A model generated the notes under the pieces. It did no database searches. It was not told where the DNA came from and saw only the letters and a program-made list of their open reading frames with translations. The position numbers and the translations under genes are program-made. A stretch of 5,071 nucleotides of DNA from Verrucomicrobiota bacterium (lineage in GTDB: Bacteria > Verrucomicrobiota > Kiritimatiellia > UBA8416 > JAIOPI01). Location: the NCBI GenBank assembly GCA_027620105.1, contig JAQCIA010000185.1:1-5071 (forward strand). Direction: 5' to 3'. The number at the start of each line of letters is the position of its first letter. Within the stretch, counting starts at the first letter, position 1. This document shows, one piece after another, positions 1 to 5,071 of this stretch.

Positions 1-126
1 TACAAACGAAAAATGATGTTTCGCGAGCGCCCGGTGCCACCTACACTTCAACTAACCAAAATCACACCCAAGAGTCTGGCGGGCGCGGATCGTTTGAGGC
101 TTCGTTGAGCTGCATGTGGATTTTCA

Positions 127-247
127 GGCGCTCGCAGGGTGCGAGACAGCGTTGTGTGCGCTGTGAGACGGGAGACAGATCAGCCGGACCGCGCTGGGTT
201 GTCCGCCGCTTAGGATGTGGCGGCGCGACGATCACCAAGAACGTGAT
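127..247. repeat. Cluster of short stem-loops (possible structured RNA or DNA sites)
   Basis: Four perfect inverted repeats occur in close succession. CTCGCA (131-136) pairs with TGCGAG (140-145) around a 3-base loop. ACAGCG (146-151) pairs with CGCTGT (159-164) around 7 bases. CGCCGC (204-209) pairs with GCGGCG (220-225) around 10 bases. ATCAC (231-235) pairs with GTGAT (243-247) around 7 bases. In addition GGCGCTCGC (127-135) is an exact inverted copy of GCGAGCGCC (23-31), which would compete with the first hairpin. No U-tract follows any stem. Individual stems of this size arise by chance in GC-rich DNA, so only the clustering is notable. The strand of any transcript is unknown. Confidence 0.3.
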
Positions 248-308
248 ATTGATGCAGAAGCGGCAAATGCACGGTGCGAACGTCAAGAGAGCGGGATCGA
301 TTCCATGC

Positions 309-336
309 TTGCCTAATTACTTGTTTGCGGTATTAG
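309..336 (+). promoter_or_regulatory. Candidate promoter of the GntR/LacI-type regulator
   Basis: A sigma-70-like pair can be read as TTGCCT (309-314), a 16-base spacer, and TATTAG (331-336). Each box matches the consensus at four of six positions. It sits in the most AT-rich part of the upstream region, 27 bases before the start codon. An alternative pair is TTGTTT (321-326) with CAAAAT (343-348), also 16 bases apart, but that would leave a very short leader. Neither is strong, and the choice between them cannot be made from sequence alone. Confidence 0.3.
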
Positions 337-337
337 G
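312..337. promoter_or_regulatory. Inverted-repeat operator candidate overlapping the promoter
   Basis: CCTAAT (312-317) and ATTAGG (332-337) are perfect inverted copies with centres 20 bases apart, about two helical turns. Allowing one missing base, the arms extend to CCTAATTAC and GTATTAGG. The repeat covers the spacer and the boxes of the promoter proposed at 309-336, a position suited to repression. GntR-family proteins bind as dimers to inverted repeats and often regulate themselves, so autoregulation by the product of the gene at 363 is a reasonable inference. There is no direct evidence. Confidence 0.35.
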
Positions 338-348
338 TTAGTCAAAAT

Positions 349-352
349 AGGA
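349..352 (+). promoter_or_regulatory. Ribosome binding site of the regulator gene
   Basis: AGGA at 349-352 lies 10 bases before the ATG at 363, slightly long but workable spacing. It supports that ATG as the start. The encoded protein from this Met begins just before the first helix of the winged-helix domain, as expected for the family. Confidence 0.5.
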
Positions 353-362
353 ATGAGTAGTC

Positions 363-1493
363 ATGAAACGTCACGGTAGACCCATCGCCAAGCACGAAGA
401 AATCTGGGCGGTCGTCCGTCGCGAGATTGTCAGCGGAAAGTATCCGCCCGGTGCGTTACTCCCGACGCGCGTTCAGTTCGATGAGCGGTTTGGTGCCACG
501 GCACCCACTGTGCAAAAGGCGTTTGATCGGTTGCGGGATGATGGTTTTACGGAAGTGCGCCATCGCGTTGGGACGGTTGTATCAGCGCGACCGCCGCACT
601 TGTTCCAGTACGGGCTGACGCTGCCAACGCCACCGCCGGATTCGCGCCACGAGTCGCGGTTCATTGGGGCCATTCGGCTGGCCGCCACGCTGTTCACGGA
701 GCGAACGGGAAAGAAGATTCTGTTCTACGAGAACATGAGTGGTCAGCCGCGCGAGGATTTTAAGAAATTGGTGGAGGATGTGAATGCGGAACGTCTGGCG
801 GGAATCATCCACTCCCGCAACATGTGGTTTGTCGATGACCCGCGCCTGCTGTCGCCCACAATTCCGACGATTACCTGTGCCAGTCCGGGTTACCCGGAGC
901 AGGGCGGGGTGATGGTGTTCGAGTACGATTCGTTGCTGGAACGCGGGGCGGCCTACCTGGCGGCGCAGGGGTGCCGACGCGTTGCGGTGCTGGAGGATTC
1001 GGAAGGCCTGGGGAGGCATGAGCTGACCCCGGGGCGGCGCGCGGTGCTGGAACGGCATGGGCTGGAGTTGCTGGAGAATGGGTATGCGGCTTTGCCCGCC
1101 AGCGTGCCGGAAACGGCGCGTTTCTGGGTGCGACTGCTCGTCTCCCTGCAGTCTGACCGGCACCCCGACGGTTTGCTGGTGATGGATGACAACCTGACCG
1201 AAAGTGTGGTGCGGGGGTTGGAGGAAACCGGTCGTGTGGCGAGTGGTTTTCATGTGGTGACACACAACAATTTTCCCATGCCGGTGCCGCAGAGCATCCC
1301 GTTGCACGTACTTGGATTTCATGCCTCCTGCATGCTGGAGGCAGCCGTCAGCTATATCGACCGGTGCAAGGCGGGTGAGAACCCGTCGCGTTTCGTGCGT
1401 TTCAGCGCGTCGACGGAAGGGGAAACCGCGGAGCGTCGGGCGGGGGTTGCGGAGCATCGGGTGCGGCAAGCGGCGCTGGTAGAGGCGGGCTGA
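363..1493 (+). CDS. GntR-type winged-helix transcriptional regulator with LacI-like sensor domain
   Basis: The 376-residue product has the two-part architecture of AraR-like regulators. Residues about 8-75 form a GntR winged helix: a first helix (HEEIWAVVRREIVSGKYPPG, 11-30), the typical LPT segment at 33-35, a recognition helix around 46-58 (ATAPTVQKAFDRL) and a wing ending in GTVVS (70-74). Residues about 84-350 resemble the periplasmic-binding-protein fold of LacI/GalR regulators. Landmarks are the YLAAQGCRRVAVL segment (198-210), equivalent to the HL..LGHRRIA motif, and HPDGLLVMDDNLT (247-259), equivalent to the region where LacI proteins carry PDAIFCAND. The last 25 residues or so are a charged tail. 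It should be a cytoplasmic dimeric regulator responding to a small ligand, most often a sugar in this family. The ligand and targets are not visible here. It is transcribed towards, not with, the dehydrogenase genes. Family assignment is firm; specificity is unknown. Confidence 0.88.
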   Translation: MKRHGRPIAKHEEIWAVVRREIVSGKYPPGALLPTRVQFDERFGATAPTVQKAFDRLRDDGFTEVRHRVGTVVSARPPHLFQYGLTLPTPPPDSRHESRFIGAIRLAATLFTERTGKKILFYENMSGQPREDFKKLVEDVNAERLAGIIHSRNMWFVDDPRLLSPTIPTITCASPGYPEQGGVMVFEYDSLLERGAAYLAAQGCRRVAVLEDSEGLGRHELTPGRRAVLERHGLELLENGYAALPASVPETARFWVRLLVSLQSDRHPDGLLVMDDNLTESVVRGLEETGRVASGFHVVTHNNFPMPVPQSIPLHVLGFHASCMLEAAVSYIDRCKAGENPSRFVRFSASTEGETAERRAGVAEHRVRQAALVEAG

Positions 1494-1834
1494 CACTGGG
1501 CGTGGGCTTCGGCCAGGATGCCCGCGTGAAAGCAAAGCCAGATCCTCCGTCGGCCGAACCGTCCGATGCCGTCACGTCTCCCACCGCACTCGGGCTTCTT
1601 CCCCGTTGCGGTTTCGGCGATCGGATTGGGTTGGCCACGGCTGGTCCCGCGGTGGCCGCGCGACGGTTCGGTGCTGGCATCGCGCCCATCTTTGCTCAGC
1701 AGTCTATTCGAGAAATGACGCACACGGGCGCAGTGCCGCCCAGGTGATGGGGTGCCTTGATTAAGGTATGCAGTTGTGCTGCATGCTGAATGTTTCCATC
1801 CCGGATGCGCCAGCGTGTGCGGCAATCATTCAAA
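1494..1834. other. Non-coding gap between convergent genes
   Basis: This 341-base stretch separates the 3' ends of the regulator and E2 genes. Short frames exist on both strands, but their translations look like random GC-rich sequence (runs of Ala, Arg and Pro) and lack ribosome binding sites. Inverted repeats are GGCCAC (1633-1638) with GTGGCC (1652-1657), GGGCG (1726-1730) with CGCCC (1737-1741), and the pair described at 1755-1786. None is followed by a T-run on either strand, so termination here may be Rho-dependent or may depend on the hairpin near 1766-1786. No RNA gene or mobile element is apparent. Confidence 0.6.
1755..1786. terminator. Weak bidirectional hairpin between convergent genes
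   Basis: ATGCAG (1768-1773) and CTGCAT (1779-1784) form a perfect 6-base stem around a 5-base loop. It extends by one G-T pair and one G-C pair to 1766-1786. A smaller stem, CCTT (1755-1758) with AAGG (1763-1766), abuts it. The position between two converging genes suits a shared terminator, about 50 bases past the E2 stop. Neither side carries the T-run of an intrinsic terminator, so the call is tentative. Confidence 0.22.
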
Positions 1835-3133
1835 TCACGTGAGCTGGGCGACGTCGAGGTCCTCTTCCTTCAGGGCTTCGACGGATTCCTGCAACCGTTT
1901 GAGGAAGCGTCCGCCCATGGCGCCGTCGATGACGCGATGGTCGAAGGAGAAACTCAGGTAGGTCATGTCCCGCACGCAGATCTTGTCCTCGACCACAACG
2001 GGGGCTTTGTAGATCGCGCCCATGCCGAGAATGGCAACTTGTGGCTGGTTGATCAGCGGCGTGCCGATGACACTGCCGAAGGCCCCGAAGTTCGAGATGG
2101 TGAAGGTGCCACCGTTCACGTCACTCGGTGACAGGGCCTTCTGGCGCGCGAGATCGATCAAGCGTGCCAGATCGAGCGAAATTTCCGTGAAGGATTTCCG
2201 GTTGGCGTCCTTCACCACCGGTACCACCAGGCTTTCGTCGGGAAGGGCCACGGCGCAGCCAATGTGCACGTCGCGGCGCAGGACGATGTTGGTGCCGACA
2301 ACCGAGGCGTTGATGGCGGGAAACTCGGGAAGCACGCGCGAGGTCACATAGGTGAACACGGTGGTGTAGGACATGCGCACGCCGTGCCGTTTCAGGAAGG
2401 CGTCCTTGATGCGCTCGCGCAGGGCGACCATGTGCGTCATATCCACCGCATGCACCATGGTGACATGGGCACTCGTGCGGATGGATTGCGTCATGTGATC
2501 GGCAATTGTCTTGCGCATGGTGGTCATGGGCACGACGGTGTCGGTGTCCGACACGCGGGACTGGGCGCGACCGGGGCTGGGGGCGGCGTCCGAGCGGCGA
2601 CCGATGTATTTCAGAACGTCGTCGCGGGTGACGCGTCCGCTGCGGCCACTACCTTTGATTTCCCCAAGTTCCTCGATCGTGACCTTGTTCAGCAGGGCCA
2701 GACGCATGACGCCGGGCGACAGCCAGTCGTGCATGGCATCCGACGCATTGCCCTCCAGGCCGGCGGGCATGGCGGCGGTGCTCACGAGTTCCTGATCCTG
2801 CGGTTGTCCCATGTGGGCGCGGTCGGGATTTGGTACAGCACCCGCGGTTGCGGATTGCGGCGGTGTCAAAGGGGCTGGGGAAAGCTGTTCAGTGGCGCTG
2901 GTTTCAATGGTGGCGATGGCTTCGCCCACGGGAACGGTGGTCCCGGCGGCCAGACAGTGCGTGAGGCGTCCGGCGCAGGGGCTCTCCACTTCGAAGTTAA
3001 CCTTGTCACTCTCCACTTCGACGACCACTTCATCGACCTTCACGGTGTCGCCGACCTGTTTGTGCCACTTCACGATGGTTCCTTCGGCGGCGCTTTGCCC
3101 CATCTGCGGCATGTGCACTTCAACAATTTTCAT
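1835..3133 (-). CDS. 2-oxo acid dehydrogenase E2, lipoamide acyltransferase
   Basis: The 432-residue protein is the core acyltransferase of a 2-oxo acid dehydrogenase complex: it carries the acyl group from E1 on a lipoyl arm and transfers it to coenzyme A. Residues 1-78 form a single lipoyl domain with the lipoylated lysine at K44 in the ESDKVNFEVES motif. A Pro/Ala-rich linker (about 79-136) leads to the peripheral-subunit-binding domain (about 137-177, with SPGVMRLA, and GSGRSGRVTRDDV at 161-173), which holds E1 and/or E3. A second linker precedes the catalytic domain (about 200-425), which has TFTISNFG at 343-350 and the acyltransferase motif DHRVIDG at 398-404, with catalytic H399 and D403. 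All key residues are intact and the length is normal for a one-lipoyl E2. It lies 61 bases after E1 beta in the same direction, probably in one transcript. The substrate could be pyruvate (pdhC) or branched-chain 2-oxo acids (bkdB); sequence alone does not decide. E3 does not follow it. Confidence 0.93.
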   Translation of the reverse strand: MKIVEVHMPQMGQSAAEGTIVKWHKQVGDTVKVDEVVVEVESDKVNFEVESPCAGRLTHCLAAGTTVPVGEAIATIETSATEQLSPAPLTPPQSATAGAVPNPDRAHMGQPQDQELVSTAAMPAGLEGNASDAMHDWLSPGVMRLALLNKVTIEELGEIKGSGRSGRVTRDDVLKYIGRRSDAAPSPGRAQSRVSDTDTVVPMTTMRKTIADHMTQSIRTSAHVTMVHAVDMTHMVALRERIKDAFLKRHGVRMSYTTVFTYVTSRVLPEFPAINASVVGTNIVLRRDVHIGCAVALPDESLVVPVVKDANRKSFTEISLDLARLIDLARQKALSPSDVNGGTFTISNFGAFGSVIGTPLINQPQVAILGMGAIYKAPVVVEDKICVRDMTYLSFSFDHRVIDGAMGGRFLKRLQESVEALKEEDLDVAQLT

Positions 3134-3145
3134 GGTGTTGGCGTT

Positions 3146-3151
3146 TTCTCC
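3146..3151 (-). promoter_or_regulatory. Ribosome binding site of the E2 gene
   Basis: On the minus strand GGAGAA (3151 to 3146) lies 12 bases before the ATG at 3133, longer spacing than ideal. The ATG is nevertheless well supported, because the lipoyl domain begins immediately after it (MKIVEVHMPQMG), the usual N-terminus of E2 proteins. Confidence 0.45.
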
Positions 3152-3194
3152 GCGGCGTTTGGCGCGAGGGATATGGATCCTGTCTGGGGCATGT

Positions 3195-4172
3195 TTAGTA
3201 CTCGATGAGTTCGATCAGGGCGTTCCGGATTTTCGCGGCGTTCGGGCGATAGCGTTCCTCGAGGACAGGGGCAAAGGGGACGGGGACGTCTGGCGCGGCC
3301 AGGCGGCGAATCGGCGCGTCGAGCACATGAAACGCATGTTCGGCGATATGGGCCGCGATCTCGGCGCCGAAGCCGCAGGTGTGCCAGGCTTCATGGACGA
3401 TCAAGGCGCGATTGGTGGCGGCGACGGCGGCCAGCACGGTTTCGTGGTCATAGGGTTTCAGCGAGCGCAGGTCCACGACCGTGACTTCATAGCCGAGGTC
3501 CTCGGAAAGTCGGCGTGCGGCATGCAGGGCTTCGTTGACCATGCCGCCGTACGTGATGACCGTGGCATCCTGGCCGTTTCGGCAGACGCGCGCCTTGCCG
3601 ATGGGGAGGACCTCGCGCAACTCCGGCACGTCCTCCTTCAGATGGCGGTACAGATACTTGTTCTCCAGGAAGATGACGGGGTTGTTGTCCATCACAGCGC
3701 TGTGGAGCAGGTTGCGTGCGTCGCGCGGGAAGGCGGGATAGACGACCTTGATGCCGGGCATGTGGCAGAAGATGGCTTCCAGTTCTTCGGAGTGGAAGGG
3801 GCCGCCACTGAAGCCACCGCCGCAGGGGGCACGCAGGACCATGGGGACGGGCACGCCGGTGCGGTAGTGCATGGTGCCGGCATTGTTGAGCAGCTGATGC
3901 AGGGCCGTGGTGACGAAATCCACGAACTGTAATTCAATGATCGGGCGCAGGCCCTGAGTGGCCATACCAATGGCAACGCCCAGCATGGCCGACTCGCAGA
4001 TGGGCGTGTCAAAAACGCGGGTGGAGCCAAACTCTTCCTGGAGTCCCAGGGTTGCTTTGAAAGCACCACCGAAGGCGCCGACATCCTCGCCGAAAAGCAC
4101 GGTCTCGGGGTGGTCGCGCAACACTTCGCGCAGGCCCTGGCGGATGGCTTCGATGTAGGTGATTTCAGGCAT
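3195..4172 (-). CDS. 2-oxo acid dehydrogenase E1 component, beta subunit
   Basis: The 325-residue product is the beta subunit of the alpha2-beta2 E1 decarboxylase that uses thiamine diphosphate. Residues about 1-175 form the transketolase-like pyrimidine-binding domain, with FGEDVG at 27-32, the cofactor-activating glutamate E60 in DTPICESA, and a conserved histidine H127 in the FHSEE segment. Residues about 195-315 form the transketolase C-terminal domain (ATVITYGG, VVDLRSLKPYD, EAWHTCGFG). Length is typical. The segment APCGGGFSGGPFHSEE and the following NPVIFLENKYLYR resemble branched-chain E1 beta more than classical pyruvate E1 beta, though bacterial PDH beta subunits also carry such motifs (pdhB or bkdA2). 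I chose the ATG at 4172 over one 33 bases upstream (4205): it has a strong GGAGGGGG site 9 bases before it and starts with the family-typical MPEITYIEAI. The start overlaps the end of E1 alpha by 8 bases, implying coupled translation in equal amounts. Confidence 0.93.
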   Translation of the reverse strand: MPEITYIEAIRQGLREVLRDHPETVLFGEDVGAFGGAFKATLGLQEEFGSTRVFDTPICESAMLGVAIGMATQGLRPIIELQFVDFVTTALHQLLNNAGTMHYRTGVPVPMVLRAPCGGGFSGGPFHSEELEAIFCHMPGIKVVYPAFPRDARNLLHSAVMDNNPVIFLENKYLYRHLKEDVPELREVLPIGKARVCRNGQDATVITYGGMVNEALHAARRLSEDLGYEVTVVDLRSLKPYDHETVLAAVAATNRALIVHEAWHTCGFGAEIAAHIAEHAFHVLDAPIRRLAAPDVPVPFAPVLEERYRPNAAKIRNALIELIEY

Positions 4173-5071
4173 CGGCGTAAACCCCCTCCAAGAGGGTGTC
4201 GACATTGGGGGGAGGCTCCTGCATGGCCGTATGGTAGGCGTGATCGATTTCCGCCTGGCAGGCTTTGGTGAGGGCCTGAATTTCAGCGGCGGAAAGCAGT
4301 TGTTCCTTCACGAAGCGCTGGCTGGCGACGGCAATGGGGTCGCGTTTGCGATAGCGCTCCAGCAACTCCTCCGGGACGTAGTAGAAATCGTCGTGCTCGC
4401 CATGCCCGCGCATGCGCATGGTGTCGCACTCGATCATTACGGTACGGGGGGTTGCGCGCAACTCGTCGACCAATCGGCGACACAGCCGATAGAGTTCCAG
4501 CGCGTCATTGCCATCCACGGAGAATCCTTCGATGCCGTAGCCGGGTGCGCGATCGATCAGCTTCGCGCAGCGGTACTGGCCGGAGGAGGGCGTGGAATAG
4601 GCGTATTTGTTGCTCTCAATGACGATGATGAGGGGGACATCGAAAACGGCGGCGAAGTTGGTGGCTTCGTGAAAATCGCCGGTGCTGGTGCCGCCATCGC
4701 CGATGTAGGCGAAGCCCACGGTTGGGATGCCCTGCATGCGCCTGGCCATGACGCCCCCCACGACGACTGGGATCATGGCGCCGAGGTGTGAAATCATGGC
4801 GTAGACGCCATGGCGCGCGGTGCCGTAGTGGATGTTGCCGTCGCGTCCGCGGGTGGGGCTCTTTTCACGGGCGAGCCACTGACGGAAGACGTCCAGCGTG
4901 GTTTCGCCGCGGCCGATGTGTACGGCCATGTTGCGAATCAGCGGTGCGAAGAGGTCCTGTGGCTCGGCTGCGGCAGTGGTGGCGGCGCCGATGGCCTCCT
5001 GACCGATGGAACTGTAGACCCCGCCCTTGATGGCGCCCTGTTTATACAGGCGGCTCAGGCGCTCGTCGGTG
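4165..5071 (-). CDS. 2-oxo acid dehydrogenase E1 component, alpha subunit (5' end outside window)
   Basis: The reading frame is open from the right edge, giving 301 visible codons that end at TGA 4167-4165. The in-frame Met at 4929 is internal: upstream residues such as LSRLYKQGAIKGGVYSSIGQ and QEAIGAA match the conserved start of E1 alpha proteins, so some N-terminal residues lie beyond the window. The protein forms E1 with the beta subunit, decarboxylating a 2-oxo acid with thiamine diphosphate and passing the acyl group to E2. In visible numbering, the diphosphate/Mg motif starts at GDG (124-126; bases 4693-4701) and closes with ESNKYAYSTP (152-161), where the usual first Asn is Ser but the second Asn and Tyr are kept. 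RGHGEHDD (221-228) matches the active-site loop. GRDGNIHYG and the ISHLGAMIP segment resemble branched-chain E1 alpha. Substrate remains open (pdhA or bkdA1). It is first of the visible genes in the operon; the promoter is not in the window. Confidence 0.92.
   Translation of the reverse strand, partial: TDERLSRLYKQGAIKGGVYSSIGQEAIGAATTAAAEPQDLFAPLIRNMAVHIGRGETTLDVFRQWLAREKSPTRGRDGNIHYGTARHGVYAMISHLGAMIPVVVGGVMARRMQGIPTVGFAYIGDGGTSTGDFHEATNFAAVFDVPLIIVIESNKYAYSTPSSGQYRCAKLIDRAPGYGIEGFSVDGNDALELYRLCRRLVDELRATPRTVMIECDTMRMRGHGEHDDFYYVPEELLERYRKRDPIAVASQRFVKEQLLSAAEIQALTKACQAEIDHAYHTAMQEPPPNVDTLLEGVYADA
4182..4189 (-). promoter_or_regulatory. Ribosome binding site deciding the E1 beta start
   Basis: On the minus strand GGAGGGGG (4189 to 4182) lies inside the end of the E1 alpha gene, 9 bases before the ATG at 4172. 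Its strength and spacing favour that ATG over the in-frame ATG at 4205, which would add 11 residues with no resemblance to the family. Confidence 0.7.

Larger units (their letters stand above)
1..362. other. Non-coding region upstream of the regulator gene
   Basis: No recognisable protein is encoded here on either strand. One plus-strand frame is open from the left edge to a stop at 339-341, but its translation is rich in Cys, Arg and Trp, resembles no family I know, and would run into the putative promoter. The stretch divides into a left part with several short inverted repeats (9-base arms at 23-31 and 127-135; stem-loops at 131-145, 146-164, 204-225 and 231-247) and a right part, from about 301, that is more AT-rich and carries the regulator's presumed promoter and ribosome binding site. 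What lies to the left of position 1 is unknown, so this may also be a shared or terminal region of another gene. Confidence 0.6.

Noticed and set aside
1..108. Second plus-strand frame open from the left edge to TGA at 106-108, a possible gene tail
   Set aside because: Only 35 codons, no family resemblance, and overlapped by another open frame; not enough to call a partial gene.
3..341. Plus-strand frame open from the left edge to a stop at 339-341, which could be the 3' end of an upstream gene
   Set aside because: The translation has no recognisable motif, is irregular in composition (many Arg, Cys, Trp, Ser), and would extend through the AT-rich promoter region of the regulator. An open frame of about 113 codons is common by chance in GC-rich DNA.
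582..1535. 317-codon minus-strand frame opposite the regulator gene
   Set aside because: It is the antisense shadow of a well-supported gene, rich in Arg, His, Pro and Gln, with no domain and no ribosome binding site.
1502..1747. 81-codon plus-strand frame in the convergent gap
   Set aside because: No convincing ribosome binding site and low-complexity Ala/Arg/Pro-rich translation; nothing supports it as a gene.
2264..3208. 314-codon plus-strand frame opposite the E2 gene, rich in Gly and His
   Set aside because: Antisense shadow of E2. The Gly/His richness simply reflects complementary codons of the real protein.
2811..3932. 373-codon plus-strand frame spanning the E2-E1 beta junction on the opposite strand
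   Set aside because: Long only because GC-rich antisense frames lack stops; both genes beneath it are intact with all catalytic motifs.
4165..4929. E1 alpha taken as a complete 254-residue protein starting at the Met at 4929
   Set aside because: The frame continues to the window edge and the upstream residues match the conserved N-terminal part of E1 alpha, so this Met is internal and the gene is cut by the window.
1..5071. CRISPR array, tRNA or rRNA gene, insertion sequence, or phage genes
   Set aside because: I saw no regularly spaced repeats, no tRNA-like cloverleaf, no transposase motif and no terminal inverted repeats flanking a gene.

Overview
The window is about 5 kb of GC-rich bacterial DNA. 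It holds one transcriptional regulator on the plus strand and, converging on it, three genes on the minus strand that encode most of a 2-oxo acid dehydrogenase complex. The regulator architecture (a GntR-type DNA-binding domain joined to a LacI-type sugar-binding domain) and the style of the E1/E2 proteins suggest a Gram-negative lineage, possibly the Planctomycetes-Verrucomicrobia-Lentisphaerae group. That placement is an inference from protein style and was not tested by any search.

Layout. Positions 1-362 hold no convincing gene. They contain a cluster of short inverted repeats (about 127-247) and then a more AT-rich stretch with a candidate promoter, an inverted-repeat operator and a ribosome binding site for the regulator at 363-1493. 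Positions 1494-1834 are a non-coding gap between convergent genes, with a few weak hairpins and no classical U-tract terminator. On the minus strand, reading right to left, come E1 alpha (from beyond the right edge to 4165), E1 beta (4172 to 3195) and E2 (3133 to 1835). E1 alpha and E1 beta overlap by 8 bases and E2 follows after 61 bases, so the three look like one operon whose promoter lies outside the window.

How the genes work together. E1 alpha and E1 beta form the thiamine-diphosphate-dependent decarboxylase that transfers an acyl group to the lipoyl arm of E2. E2 then passes it to coenzyme A. The E3 dihydrolipoamide dehydrogenase that reoxidises the lipoyl group is not in the window. 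Sequence features lean towards the branched-chain type of E1, but pyruvate dehydrogenase cannot be excluded. The regulator probably senses a sugar-like ligand and may control itself. Nothing in the sequence ties it to the dehydrogenase operon beyond adjacency.

I do not see a novel multi-gene system here. The items most worth a second look are the structured region upstream of the regulator, the promoter-overlapping inverted repeat, and a substitution in the E1 alpha cofactor motif.
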